Assembly: GCA_964036315.1 (NCBI GenBank) | Contig: OZ038496.1 | Coordinates: forward strand, 12,680,535 to 12,744,534 | Length of the DNA: 64,000 nucleotides | From: Acanthosepion esculentum | Lineage: Eukaryota > Mollusca > Cephalopoda > Sepiida > Sepiidae | Direction: 5' to 3' | Shown here: piece after piece, positions 1 to 10,790 of the stretch | Position numbering within the stretch: position 1 is the stretch's first letter | How the letters are laid out: every line of letters begins with the position of its first letter | Program-made: the position numbers and the translations under genes | Notes under the pieces: model-generated | Database searches by the model: none | Seen by the model: the letters and a program-made list of their open reading frames with translations, nothing else | What the model was told of the DNA's origin: nothing

Positions 1-195
1 ATGGTAGTAAACCATCACGTCCCTACAGCTATGGGCTAGATAGTCGGATTTGTAGCATCAAAAACTTGGTTATTTTTACTTTAAAAAATATAATTGTTTA
101 TCCAATACTCACATTCTTGAAACAAATCTTCTAATACCCCATAAACAACATACAAATGGCTGATAAACAGCAACAAACAAATCGATGAAACCTTA

Positions 196-198
<3 letters not shown>
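1..198. other. unassigned single-copy-looking DNA
   Basis: AT-rich sequence before the first TA block. I see no coding region or repeat that I can name. Confidence 0.4.

Positions 199-291
<93 letters not shown>
199..291. repeat. (TA)n microsatellite
   Basis: Uninterrupted TA dinucleotides, about 46 copies. The tract ends exactly where a tRNA-like SINE begins. Apparent reading frames through it (Tyr-Ile runs) are artefacts. Confidence 0.99.
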
Positions 292-293
<2 letters not shown>

Positions 294-677
294 GCATGTG
301 TCCAAGTGGTTAGAACTTTCGCATTCTGGCCATGACACCCGAGTTCGAATCTTACCATGGTCGATTAGTCAGGAAGGAAACCCTGATGTTATCGGACTGG
401 AGCGTGTGGCATCTTTGGAAAGTGCCTAAAAGCCATACCACGGGTTGACCCAAACCTTGTGAAGAAACTGGGTTGAGGGAAACCGGGCCGCCGATAGCTG
501 TGCTAGTAGGAAATCACATGACATCATGACCGAGGGCTTGAGCGTGCTGGTCTTGTTCACATTGTTGATCACGCTAGAAAACTTTGACTAAGCTCCGCTC
601 AGCATAGTTAGAGTATAAACCACAGATCAAGCGTCGGCTAGTAGACGGGTGTCTTGGAATACGAGTGACCAGATATT

Positions 678-685
<8 letters not shown>
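292..685 (+). mobile_element. tRNA-derived SINE, family 1
   Basis: The sequence starts with a tRNA-like head: an A-box-like stretch around 300-316 (TCCAAGTGGTTAGAAC) and a B-box-like stretch around 341-353 (GAGTTCGAATCTT), about 40 bases apart as in an internal RNA polymerase III promoter. A unique-looking body of about 300 bases follows, and the element runs into another TA tract. The head does not fold into a full cloverleaf with paired acceptor ends, so it is a SINE head and not a tRNA gene. Lying between two TA blocks suggests either insertion into a TA microsatellite or a TA-rich tail. Confidence 0.6.

Positions 686-726
<41 letters not shown>
686..726. repeat. (TA)n microsatellite
   Basis: TA dinucleotide run that closes the SINE on its right side. 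Confidence 0.98.
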
Positions 727-729
<3 letters not shown>

Positions 730-811
730 TACGAAAAACTAGGTAATCCGTATGGGTAGACCCAAGGAGGATAAAATCCAGAGTGCTCAATGTAAATCAG
801 AGTTAATAATT

Positions 812-1110
812 TAAATAAAAACAGACCACTTTAAGGTTCCATATAATAAATTATTTCACCACAGCCCTTTTAAAGGACCGCGGATCATCAGATTTTACTT
901 CCAAAGGTTGAAAGGAAAAATGAAAAGAAATTTACACATTTATGACGGGCCGTAATAAGTAAATTAACGAATTGAGGGAGAGATGGGGTGAAGGGGGTAG
1001 AGAGACATGATTGAGTTAGATGTAACATTTCTATTCTTTCAAATTTAAATTTTTAGAGGAAATCCAGGCATTGACACATTAAATCTGTTAACGGAAGTTA
1101 TATATTGATA
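812..1110 (+). repeat. dispersed repeat D1, copy 1
   Basis: Closely matches 8587-8890 in the same orientation. Shared landmarks include TTTTAAAGGACCGCGGATCA near 870-890 and ACATGATTGAGTTA near 1005. No protein is encoded. The following piece (about 1130-1222) has its own match at 54068-54160, so the family is longer than either pair alone. Class unknown; it could be the 3' part of a retroelement. Confidence 0.75.
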
Positions 1111-1129
1111 GGGGAGGGGGATAGGACAA

Positions 1130-1222
1130 CGATAGAGCGTGTGTAAATATAAAAGTGAACATTGAAGTCAACACTTAGTGGCGACAGGCTGTTTCATGCT
1201 AGAGGCAATTATCAGGCCACAT
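1130..1222 (+). repeat. dispersed repeat D1, tail segment
   Basis: Matches 54068-54160 (shared GTAAATATAAAAGTG and GTTTCATG blocks). It ends at a TA/TG microsatellite here and near another TA tract at 54192, so the same end abuts a dinucleotide tract in both places. Confidence 0.65.
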
Positions 1223-1302
1223 ATATATATGTGTGTGTGTGTGTATGTGTGTGTGTGTGTGTGTCTGTCTGTCTGTCTGTCTGTGTGTGTGTCTGTGTGT
1301 TT
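1222..1302. repeat. (TA)(GT)(GTCT) compound microsatellite
   Basis: Runs of TA, then GT, then GTCT tetranucleotides, then GT again. Confidence 0.95.
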
Positions 1303-1686
1303 CTTTCAGTTTTGTAATCTCTTTCCTTCTCAAGTAAATATTTCGGATAGGATATAATTAATGTTAATATTTTCTCTGTTGTAAAATCTTCCCAAACAAT
1401 AAAATCGAAACAAAGACACAATCACGGATATATTTTAGAAAGTTTCTGATAATAGACACACTATACCTTTCACACACTAATTAATTGTATGATTGTCGCC
1501 TAATGTTAAAGATTACAGAGCCTGCCTCACGATGTACAACTACTGGTTAGAAGATCCCGTGGGTGTAGAATTCTGACTGTGGTGGTTTGCCTTTATTCGA
1601 GCTTTTAAATATAAGAGCAAGAATTTTGTCATCACGGCACCCGCACCCAGATTCCTTAGATAGGCTAACCAGCGCGTGGGGAAATG
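1303..1686. other. unassigned DNA
   Basis: No named repeat, coding region or RNA recognised. Confidence 0.4.
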
Positions 1687-1905
1687 CTAAGCCGAGCTTC
1701 GGCATGTCTTAGCCTGAACAACCTCCTCTCGGTTTGATCGAGAATTGAAGTTACCAAGACTTCCACTCTCGTATGATAATTCGAATAAGAAATAGATATC
1801 GTCTATCGTCGATACAGTCGATGATGTAGCGTTGGAATCTGAAGACATGGAGCCGGTGGCGATTCCAAACACAACACTGGATATACTTTGATGAGTCTCT
1901 CCCTC
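1687..1905 (-). repeat. repeat R2k, reverse copy
   Basis: The part at 1795-1905 is an inverted match to 2163-2262. Both read as a similar short peptide on their sense strand (shared SSxSNATSST motif), so the ancestor may have been coding. The open frame on the reverse strand is about 60 codons with no recognisable domain. Each copy abuts a TA tract. The parent element is unknown. Confidence 0.55.
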
Positions 1906-1908
1906 TCC

Positions 1909-1909
<1 letters not shown>

Positions 1910-1956
<47 letters not shown>
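1910..1956. repeat. (TA)n microsatellite
   Basis: TA run following repeat R2k. Confidence 0.98.
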
Positions 1957-1958
<2 letters not shown>

Positions 1959-2118
1959 TGATGAATGGTGTGCTTGATCTAATGACGCAAGGGTAATATA
2001 CCTGTGTTACTTGACATATACAGAGACATATATATATGTGTGTGTGTGTGTGCGTGTATTGAAGTTATCTCGAGATATACTTCAAACAGCTAGAACCAAA
2101 TATATCTAATTTAAATAA

Positions 2119-2121
<3 letters not shown>

Positions 2122-2169
<48 letters not shown>
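2122..2169. repeat. (TA)n microsatellite
   Basis: TA run immediately before the forward copy of repeat R2k. Confidence 0.98.
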
Positions 2170-2171
<2 letters not shown>

Positions 2172-2262
2172 ACAAAGAGACTGCTCAAAGTATATACAGT
2201 GTTGTGTTTGAAATCGCCACGTGCTTCATGTCTTCATACTCCAACGCTACATCATCGACTCT
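2163..2262 (+). repeat. repeat R2k, forward copy
   Basis: Inverted counterpart of 1795-1905. The two copies face each other across about 250 bases that contain TA blocks. It is diverged by several substitutions from the other copy and has no complete coding frame. Confidence 0.55.
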
Positions 2263-2266
2263 ATAT

Positions 2267-2336
<70 letters not shown>

Positions 2337-2344
2337 ATATAGAG

Positions 2345-2347
<3 letters not shown>
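2258..2347. repeat. palindrome built around a (TA)n tract
   Basis: GACTCTATATGAC, then TA repeats at 2270-2333, then GTCATATAGAGTC. The flanks are exact reverse complements, so the whole segment can form one long hairpin. A second TA tract follows at 2349-2398. Confidence 0.9.

Positions 2348-2348
<1 letters not shown>

Positions 2349-2398
<50 letters not shown>
2349..2398. repeat. (TA)n microsatellite
   Basis: TA run after the palindrome. Confidence 0.98.
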
Positions 2399-2401
<3 letters not shown>

Positions 2402-2532
2402 TTGGACAAATTCCGACAATTTATTTAAAGACATTTATGATATATTTTAATACTGTTTATTATAAAACAGAGCATTTTCTTAAATACTTGTATCTATAAA
2501 AAGAACGTTAAACATATCATAAATGTCTTTAT
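2399..2532 (-). mobile_element. SINE family 2, tail fragment
   Basis: Reverse-complement match to the non-tRNA part of the elements at 6598-6810 and 59336-59550. Shared words include AGATACAA and TATTTAAG, then a block with AATAAACAGTATTA. Its two ends (ACATTTATGATAT and its inverse near 2508-2527) are themselves inverted repeats. Confidence 0.65.
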
Positions 2533-2690
2533 ATATATATATATATATATATATAGTCATCCACAGAGAGACTGTTTCACTGTATCACAGCTCATCAGTG
2601 GGATAGACATGTTTCAAACCGGGATCGGAACCCGACAGATTTGGCATAAGTCAGAGGTTCTACCCCAAGCTATCGTCGCTGGGAGAAAAG
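2531..2690 (-). mobile_element. tRNA-derived SINE, family 3, with hammerhead-like 3' segment
   Basis: On the reverse strand this reads a B-box-like GGGTTCCGATCCCGG preceded by an A-box-like TAGCTTGGGGTAGAACC. The 3' half then contains CTGATGAG, a short hairpin, and GAAAC (2585-2611), ending at a short TA tract. The CTGATGA...GAAAC order recalls a hammerhead ribozyme core, but the helix that should flank the cleavage site does not pair cleanly. I call it a SINE with a hammerhead-like relic. Confidence 0.5.
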
Positions 2691-3040
2691 GAAATTTTAA
2701 AGTTTTTACTATACGTAAGACGTCAGTAGCTAGGAGAGCTCGATACTAGATGAAGAGCATTAAAAAATACGTTGGCATAAAAAAAAATATGATCTTAAAT
2801 ACGTTGATCCAAATTAATTTTTAATATAAATTAAATTTTAAGATAAATTACATTTTATTTTTTATGCAAATTAAATTATTAAATTTTTCTTTGATATTTT
2901 ATAAAATAAGAACAGTAATCCCCCTTTAATATGAATAACAAATTAATATCCACAACACTAAATATTTTTTTCTTACACACACACATATATATATATAAAT
3001 ATATATAGCATAATGAGAAGCCACGTATACTTTCTTGATA
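2691..3040. other. AT-rich unassigned DNA
   Basis: Low-complexity AT-rich sequence without a recognised feature. Confidence 0.4.
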
Positions 3041-3494
3041 TATATATAATACAGAGAAAACAAATGAAAAGTTGCAAATTAAAAGAAAAAAATTGAATGT
3101 TTTTTTGTGAAAGTATTTATTTATATTTTTATATATATATATTTGATATTTTAAATTTTAAATCTGTATAAATATTTCAATAGTTAAAAAATTTCTTTAG
3201 ATATAGTTAAAAAAAAACTTTTTAAACAACATCTAAAATATTATCGTTAGATTTACGTTAGAAATATTTAAACACAGTTGCATTCCACATCATGTGAGGT
3301 CCGCGTCTCGCGACGGACGCTACTTGAAAACAAACTTCTGAAAACAGTTATTTAATTAATTTCTGACGAAAGATCGGTCTGAAATATCAAATATATATAT
3401 ATATAAATATATAAATAAATACTTTCACAAAAAAACCTTCAATTTTTTTTCTTTTAATTTGCAACTTTTCAGTTGTTTTCTCCATATTATATAA

Positions 3495-3497
<3 letters not shown>
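3041..3497. mobile_element. foldback element FB1 (MITE-like)
   Basis: Left arm 3041-3153 and right arm about 3383-3496 are reverse complements with few mismatches. Landmark: GTTGCAAATTAAAAG on the left and its inverse near 3451-3465. The spacer of about 230 bases is AT-rich and non-coding. Its right end enters a TA tract. It is probably a non-autonomous DNA transposon, but no target duplication can be seen because both flanks are TA-rich. Confidence 0.75.

Positions 3498-3571
<74 letters not shown>
3496..3571. repeat. (TA)n microsatellite
   Basis: TA run of about 38 copies adjoining foldback element FB1. Confidence 0.98.
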
Positions 3572-3573
<2 letters not shown>

Positions 3574-4369
3574 AATTTCGTTTATTTTCACATATATATA
3601 CAAATCCCGTTTATTTTAAATGCCAAATATATATTTTAAAACTGAAATCCGAATGTAACATACAACTGCGCCAACTTTCCGAAAGCCAGATATATTTTTT
3701 TAAATTTAAATTACTTAACGGCCAGTCTATACTCAGTACCAGAAGATTGTGCTGTGCATAAAACTCCGAGTCGTGCTATCGGTGAGGGAATAATAGACAT
3801 ACTTATCAATATATACGACATCGGACCAAAGTTGTTATGTTTATCGCAATTTCATGTACAGTCAATTTTCTCATAGGCTCTTAAAACTTTTCAACATTCC
3901 TGGCAGAAATTCTATTATCACGGTGTGGGATATCCAGTAACAAAAGTGTTTGAATGTAAAAGAATAAGAAATGAAATCGGCTAGATAAAAAAATAAATAA
4001 ATAAATTTAAAATTCCAAACATCTCTCGGTCGTGCGCATGTGTCGTCGTACCAACATAACAAATTTAACCAGATGAAGACGAAACGCATCACAAGAAAAC
4101 ATTTTTCACCAATATACATATATATGTATACATATATACTCAAGTATAGGATTGGTGGATACGGAATAAATTCCAATAACCAAAAAATGGTATTCTTAAA
4201 ATAGTTCTCAATACAGAGTAGTGCAAATATAATTATTTATTCGAAAATTATAACATAAATATGTTATAAAATCGCTAGAACAATAGCCATTTTGTTTCAA
4301 CACTTCTGGTGTCTTATCAAATGATGGTATTGAATGTAGAACCTACATTCAACATACAACACCATCAAT

Positions 4370-4371
<2 letters not shown>
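3572..4371. other. unassigned DNA
   Basis: I see no domain-bearing frame or named repeat. A short hairpin lies at about 4337-4362 (a stem around TAGAACCTACATTC). Confidence 0.4.

Positions 4372-4417
<46 letters not shown>
4372..4417. repeat. (TA)n microsatellite
   Basis: TA run directly abutting the perfect palindrome that follows. Confidence 0.98.
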
Positions 4418-4420
<3 letters not shown>

Positions 4421-4577
4421 AATTTTGTAGTGCGTAATCAATTTATGTAACGTAAATCATTCAAACGAAAAACAAATACTGAAGCTAATTATATCTCGCC
4501 GTATAATTAGCTTCAGTATTTGTTTTTCGTTTGAATGATTTACGTTACATAAATTGATTACGCACTACAAAATTGAC
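4418..4577. repeat. perfect 76-bp palindrome
   Basis: Arms 4418-4493 and 4502-4577 are exact reverse complements separated by TCTCGCCG. Perfect identity implies a recent origin or ongoing arm-to-arm correction. Confidence 0.97.
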
Positions 4578-5056
4578 ATTAAAATAACCTGATCCTAAGT
4601 GCGAAATTCCTGATAATAACTGTGACATTTACTCTTATTACTGAACAATTTAGTTCATCCCACTTTTCTCCGGTACAAGAACGCACATTTTTCAAATTTT
4701 AAAAAATTCAACCACAGCGTTGTGTCTGCACGCTCCAAAATTATTCTAACATTTAACAATATCTCATTGCTAAAAAAACACTATTTCGGACCGTACTACC
4801 TTTCGATGTCGCATTACTATTCAGAATTTAATAAAAACACACTAAATTGTCTACCTGAAGATGGTCGTTTGGTACGACTGAAAGCCCGGCTCGTAGAAAA
4901 AATAACACCTGATAAACCCGGAATTTATGAACAAGGATCACACCATTCATTAACAGATTCGAAGTTGATTGTATTTTATTAGTAAATATTGTTTGTGAGA
5001 GTGATTCTCGCCATATAATTAGCTTCAGTATTTGTTTTGCGTTTGAATGATTTACG
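4418..5056 (+). mobile_element. hairpin-headed element HP, copy A
   Basis: The element opens with a 76-base perfect inverted repeat (4418-4493 against 4502-4577, loop of 8 bases), continues through a body at 4578-5010, and closes with another copy of the inner repeat end (GCTTCAGTATTTGTTTTGCG region) that runs into TA repeats. The body aligns with the reverse complement of 37736-38030 and with 38109-38245, so this is a multi-copy family. An 86-codon open frame (4722-4982) has no domain I recognise. Both ends abut TA tracts. Probably a non-autonomous DNA transposon. Confidence 0.7.
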
Positions 5057-5098
<42 letters not shown>

Positions 5099-5166
5099 CT
5101 TGACATATATATATATATATATATATAGAACTTGATATATATATATATATATATATATATAGAACT

Positions 5167-5216
<50 letters not shown>

Positions 5217-5234
5217 ATATATATATATATATGT
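5057..5234. repeat. (TA)n cluster with repeated TAGAACTTGA interruptions
   Basis: Four TA blocks separated by three copies of TAGAACTTGA (near 5094, 5126 and 5160), so a TA block plus its interruption was itself duplicated in tandem. Confidence 0.9.
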
Positions 5235-5239
5235 ATGAT

Positions 5240-5534
5240 CGTCAAGCAGCGCAATTACTAGGAACCTACAACCCAGACACCATCACACATGATTTGATTA
5301 TATGTGGTGAAGGCTTTGTGCTGAACCAACCAAACTTTTTGAAGAGCCGAATACAGAGATTTGGTACACTATGTGGCACAAGGTCACCAAACGACCTTCC
5401 GTAGGATTTGAATTCAGGGTTGTCCTTCTCCTAGACAAGTATGCCCTGCTATTTATCCATAGCAGGAGGGAGACAAAGTGTATTAGCACGTAAGTGAATG
5501 GGATTCCAATTTGGCTCTCCGATTCCTCAATCCG

Positions 5535-5537
<3 letters not shown>
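5240..5537 (-). mobile_element. possible tRNA-derived SINE
   Basis: The reverse strand carries a B-box-like GAATTCAAATCCT near 5404-5416 and a weak A-box-like stretch near 5440-5460. No second copy is present in the window, so this is tentative. Confidence 0.35.

Positions 5538-5612
<75 letters not shown>
5538..5612. repeat. (TA)n microsatellite
   Basis: TA run with one TTTA interruption near 5551. Confidence 0.98.
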
Positions 5613-5618
<6 letters not shown>

Positions 5619-6217
5619 GTTTTAAAAGGATACCATGCTCTTTTTTCTCGGTAGGCATATTTTCTTTATTAACGCTTTCATTGTCTGGGTCGGTATATAT
5701 ACATTTCAGTGGTTGAAAGATACATAGTTTTCTATTAAAAATCAAATAGTTTAGCTACTAAATATAGGATTTGTATTAATAAGATATAATGTCTGACTAA
5801 AAAAACAGACCCTGTTAATTAGTCCGGTAAGATTATTATTATTATTTGTGTTGTTGTCGTTTCCATTTTAAATTCTTTCCCTTTCGAGTAGATCTTGTAG
5901 CTAGGCGCCTGATTTTATATGGTTTATCTTTTGTAATGGCAAACAGTTTTCTGAATTTATCAAGGTAATGGCGTGTTCGGCCAAAATTGGTGGGATTCTT
6001 TCATTTTTCATTGCTGACAACATAATTGGAAGAACTTCGAAAATTATTTTGGGAATCTTCAAAATATTTCCACCTATTTATTCAGCTTAATCATGAAATT
6101 TTGGAAGTTGATCATGTGAATTAATGTTAGAATTTTGAAATTTTATGTAATTTTCTTTTCACTGAATATGTAGAAGTCAGGTAAATATTCCACAGTGGTT
6201 CTGTTTATATCACTCTC

Positions 6218-6218
<1 letters not shown>
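5613..6218. other. unassigned DNA
   Basis: AT-rich. Contains a short ATT trinucleotide run at about 5835-5846. No gene or named repeat seen. Confidence 0.4.
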
Positions 6219-6274
<56 letters not shown>

Positions 6275-6298
6275 TGTGTGTGTGTGTGTTTGTGTGTG
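6219..6298. repeat. (TA)n-(GT)n microsatellite
   Basis: TA run to 6270 followed by a GT-rich run. Confidence 0.97.
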
Positions 6299-6426
6299 CG
6301 TATGGGCAAACAAATCAACACTGCAAAAACGATTTTCAGATCATATTCGTCTGTGTGGATGTGAGTATGAAAAAGTATAGAAAATACTATATCTATTTTC
6401 TCTCTCTCTAAATATCACACAAATTA

Positions 6427-6523
6427 TATATATATATATATGTGTGTGTGCGTGCATATATATATGCACACACATATATATATATATAAACACACACATA
6501 TATATACATAGACACATATATAC

Positions 6524-6589
<66 letters not shown>

Positions 6590-6597
6590 ATATATTT
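6427..6597. repeat. TA/TG/CA compound low-complexity tract
   Basis: Alternating TA, TG and CA blocks with a longer TA run around 6530-6575. Confidence 0.95.
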
Positions 6598-6812
6598 TAA
6601 GACATTTTTATGTTTATACATTCTTTTTCTCGATACAATTATTTAAGTAAATGTTCTGTTTATAATAAACAGTATTAATAACATTGAACTGGACTGAATG
6701 TCCTAGAAATTTTCATATTCGTCCTCCGACAGGGATCGAACCTGTATCCTATACGGAACCGTCATATAGCCTGACGTGCCTTAACCGATTTAACCGCAGA
6801 GGATCATTCGGT
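6598..6812 (-). mobile_element. tRNA-derived SINE, family 2
   Basis: The reverse strand starts with a tRNA-like head at 6727-6808: acceptor arms TCCTCTG and CGGAGGA pair over 7 bases, and the T-arm is ACAGG, loop TTCGATC, CCTGT. An anticodon-like stem CGTCA/TGACG has a 7-base loop that lacks the T expected before the anticodon, and the variable region is long. The tail (6598-6726) is shared with 59336-59550, 6925-7122 and 2399-2532. The unusual anticodon loop, together with the other copies, marks a SINE and not a working tRNA gene. Confidence 0.7.
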
Positions 6813-6924
6813 TTCCAAGGTTGATTTTACTGCGTTTAAACTACAATCTTCCATGATTCTTTCACGTACATTCATATCTGCTCGAAACTTATCCAAATGT
6901 AAGCAAATGACGTCACGCATTATG

Positions 6925-7118
6925 AATGTTTATATATTCTTTTTATAGATACAAATATTTAAGTAAATGCCCTATTCATAATATACAGTATTAACAACAT
7001 TTACCGACCTGAATGTCCGAGAAATTTTCATAGAAAACATGTATAAACATAAAAATATCTTAAAATAATTGTCGGACTTTGTCCATTTCATAATGTGTAG
7101 ATATGTATATATGTGTCT

Positions 7119-7122
<4 letters not shown>
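6925..7122 (-). mobile_element. SINE family 2, headless copy
   Basis: Repeats the tail of the neighbouring SINE (AGATACAAATATTTAAGTAA, then AATGTCCGAGAAATTTTCAT) but has no tRNA head. Its outer parts form a short inverted repeat, as in the copy at 2399. Confidence 0.65.

Positions 7123-7186
<64 letters not shown>
7123..7186. repeat. (TA)n microsatellite
   Basis: TA run between the headless SINE and foldback element FB2. Confidence 0.98.
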
Positions 7187-7190
<4 letters not shown>

Positions 7191-7193
<3 letters not shown>

Positions 7194-8080
7194 TTATAAT
7201 AATATTTTTAGTTTTTAAAAATATGATTCCTTCGCTACATAAGAGCTCTCATGTTTAAAAGCGAGAGCCGAGACCCCTAACATAATTTTTTAAGTTACGT
7301 AGAGTTAAACGAGAATTTGGGAATAAGCTATATTTTGGTTAGCAAGTGTTTATAAGTGCGGTATCATTGGAACATTAGTTGCTATGGAAATGGTGCCTAC
7401 ATGAAAAACTGCACATCATTAGATTTCTAAATAGTGAAAAGTTACTAAACCATAGACATGAGTTAACGGTGTTCTGTCGTCATCAAATGATTTTCGCATT
7501 AAATAATTAATAAATAGATTTAAACAAATTAAGCCCATAGTTTAAAAGCCTTAAAAACTCAGCCCAATAATTATTGAGAAAAGCCCTTTGATAAAAAAAA
7601 GCCATGTCAATAAACAAATAAATAAACAGATCAAATAGATAATAATGAAACATAACCTTCTAGTCACTCAACGACTCGAGGCAACGCCATAAAAAAGACG
7701 CCGTCTGACCGGCCTAAGCTAAGACAACTCTTGACATAGAATCCCCATTGTAACTTTATACGCATTTTTGGAAGGGGACTGGCCTGTATATAAAAATTAA
7801 TTCTTAATTCTTAGCTCTTTAAACCACCTAACTTCAACGGCCGAAACTAGCCGTTTCCATAGCAACTAATGTTCCAATGATACCGCACTTATAAACACTT
7901 GCTAACCAAAAGATAGCTTATTCCCAAATTCTCGCTTGACAAGGAAGCGGCTCCAGACACCTTAACTCTACATAACTTCAAAAATTATGTTAGCGGTCTC
8001 GGCTCTCGCTTTTGAAACATGAGAACTCTTATGTAGCGAAGGAATCATATTTTTAAAAACTAAAAATATTATTATAATAT
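7191..8080. mobile_element. foldback element FB2 (MITE-like)
   Basis: Outer ends ATATTATAATAATATTTTTA (7191) and its inverse (ending 8080) begin inverted arms of roughly 200 bases (7191-7393 and 7857-8080). The arms keep long matching blocks, such as GATTCCTTCGCTACATAAGA and GCGGTATCATTGGAACATTA, and differ by scattered changes and small indels. The interior of about 460 bases encodes nothing recognisable. Typical of a non-autonomous terminal-inverted-repeat element. Target duplication cannot be read against the TA flank. Confidence 0.8.
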
Positions 8081-8187
8081 AAGCTCTACTTCTGTATGGA
8101 GCACTGTCTTTTTGAAAATAAAGCTAAATACTAAGGAACACCGGATTATCTACCTAACGTGTTCTTTCCTATTTTTCTGCACACCTG

Positions 8188-8515
<328 letters not shown>

Positions 8516-8520
8516 ATGTG

Positions 8521-8584
<64 letters not shown>
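8516..8584. repeat. (TA)n microsatellite
   Basis: TA run that ends at the second copy of dispersed repeat D1. Confidence 0.98.
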
Positions 8585-8585
<1 letters not shown>

Positions 8586-8586
8586 T

Positions 8587-8890
8587 TTAAATAAAAACAG
8601 ACCACTTTAATGTTCCATGTAATAAATTATTTCATCACCGCCCTTTTAAAGGACCGCGGATCATCAGACTTTACTTCCAAAGTTTGAAACGAAAATTGAA
8701 AAGAAATTTACACACTTTTAACTGGAAGTATTAAGCATATGTAAATTAACGAAGTGAAGGGGGGAGACATGATTGAGTTAAATGTAATTTAATATTTCTA
8801 TTCTTTCATACTTAATATTACTTGAGGAGGTCCATGGGACATTGACACATTTAATCTGTTAACTTAACGGAAGTTGTATTAGAAGTGGGG
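8587..8890 (+). repeat. dispersed repeat D1, copy 2
   Basis: Aligned with 812-1110 over about 300 bases with scattered substitutions and small indels. Starts directly after a TA tract. No coding content. Confidence 0.75.
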
Positions 8891-9770
8891 GAAGAGAAAA
8901 ACACCTAAAAAGAAAAAGAGAAAAGGAAGTCATGAGAGAAGGTGTCACTGACTTTCTTTGGAATGAACGAAATAGACACTGTCGTTTTGCTTTACTTTGA
9001 AAGTGTTATTTTGGGGGTTTATAAATAATAAGTTTGAATGTTTAAACAGTCTACAAGGAATTTAATTTGATGTTTGTTAGCGATTTAAGTTTTTTTTAAA
9101 CAAATATTCATAGTATATGCATTAAAAGAATAAAATTTTATTTTAAAATATAAGTTTACTTCTAATTGTAATTGATTATTAAGGTGACATCTCTATCAGT
9201 TTGAATTTTATTCATGAATTTAATTTGTGACTGTTTTTAGATAGGTAATTTCTTTTACTTAAAGTTTAGTTTTTAAGTTAATATGGAGTGATATTTAAAG
9301 GTAATATTAGATATCTTCCTCTGTCATATATTGTATACGCACCCATGCAAGTTTCACATATACATACGTTCCTTTACATGTGCAGTCACTCATACGTGTA
9401 CACATGTACCGATATACACGGGTAATTTCATCTATTAATACCTACATATATCTTTTTAAATGTTTACGCCTACTTACACATATATGTATATATGTGTACT
9501 TAGAATTTCCCTAAAAAAATTTCACAGTTAATATTAGGTGATGACTTTATTATCCAAATATCAAACAATCATTCCAATTTAAATATTTTATCATCAATAA
9601 TGATTATTAAAGAGTAATACATTTAAATTTAAATTATCAATTTAAAATATTTTAAAATAATTTTACCTGCATATTATAAAGAAGTTTAAACTCATAATTC
9701 CAATTGGAGAATATTAAAGGAGAAAATGGGGTAAAACATTAATAACATAACTGTAAGTCCTTCTTTTATA
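8891..9770. other. AT-rich unassigned DNA
   Basis: No gene, RNA or named repeat recognised. Confidence 0.4.
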
Positions 9771-9774
9771 ATAT

Positions 9775-10475
9775 TCTATATATACACATATATACACATA
9801 CACACACATACACATATCGGCACACATGCAAACACATATATATATACTCATATATATCCATACACATACACCCCCACACATATATATATATATGTATATA
9901 CTCATACATACACACATATGCATGTAGATAAACACACACATACATACATACATACATACATATACACACATATATACACATATATACACACACACATATA
10001 TCTATACAAACACACACATATATATACACATACATACACATATATACACCTATATATATAGATACATATACATATACACATATATACATACACACATACA
10101 TCTACACACATACACATATATACACATACACCTACACACACACACACATATATATATATATACATACACCCACATGTTCGTGTATGCAAAAAACATATCA
10201 ATATTCAAACATATTTATATTATTATATTTCACCCATATATTCACCCATATTATATATACGAACTCACAAATTCTTATATTTATACATACATACTTACAC
10301 AGATTACCCGCAATCCCATATCTATGGCACGACACACATGTACCCATATATACATACACCCACACACACACACATACATATATATATACACATCCACACA
10401 TATACATGTATCCACATACCTACACACACATACATATATACACCCATATATACATACAACTACATATATTTACAA
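9775..10475. repeat. (ATACAC)-type low-complexity tract
   Basis: Irregular mixture of TACACA, CATACA and TATATA words to about 10170, and again at 10250-10475 after a short more complex piece. Long open frames here read as Tyr, Val, Cys, Ile, Thr and His and are compositional artefacts. Confidence 0.93.
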
Positions 10476-10569
10476 ATAAAAAAAACAAAAGCCCAAAGTG
10501 ATATTATATAGGACTCTTTTTTTATTTTTGGGGAGCTAACAAAAATATCATATTTTTAATTCTACAGAA

Positions 10570-10696
10570 TAAAACATGAAATTTGGCCCAATTTATTTAA
10601 CTATGGGAATTTTCGTTACAGTTATTTGAAAGTAAAGTAAATTTAGTAGCTTAAAACAGGACAAAAACATAAATGTTTGATGTGGTGTTCAAACTA

Positions 10697-10771
<75 letters not shown>

Positions 10772-10790
10772 AGTTAACTTTTTTCTTCAT
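10570..10790. repeat. direct repeat D2, copy 1 (split by TA tract)
   Basis: Matches 11385-11535. Shared order: TTTATTTAA, GGAATTTTCGTTACAGT-like, CAAAAACATAAATGTTT, then TGTTAGTTAA. Copy 1 has a TA tract (10703-10769) that copy 2 lacks, so the microsatellite grew or landed after the duplication. Confidence 0.65.

Noticed and set aside
870..900. Hammerhead in the D1 repeat (CTGATGATCC... on the reverse strand)
   Set aside because: CTGATGA is present, but the GAAA segment is too far away and no three-stem fold is evident.
6727..6808. A functional tRNA gene
   Set aside because: The acceptor and T-arms pair well, but the anticodon loop lacks the conserved T, the variable region is odd, and the same head occurs with a SINE tail at 59336.
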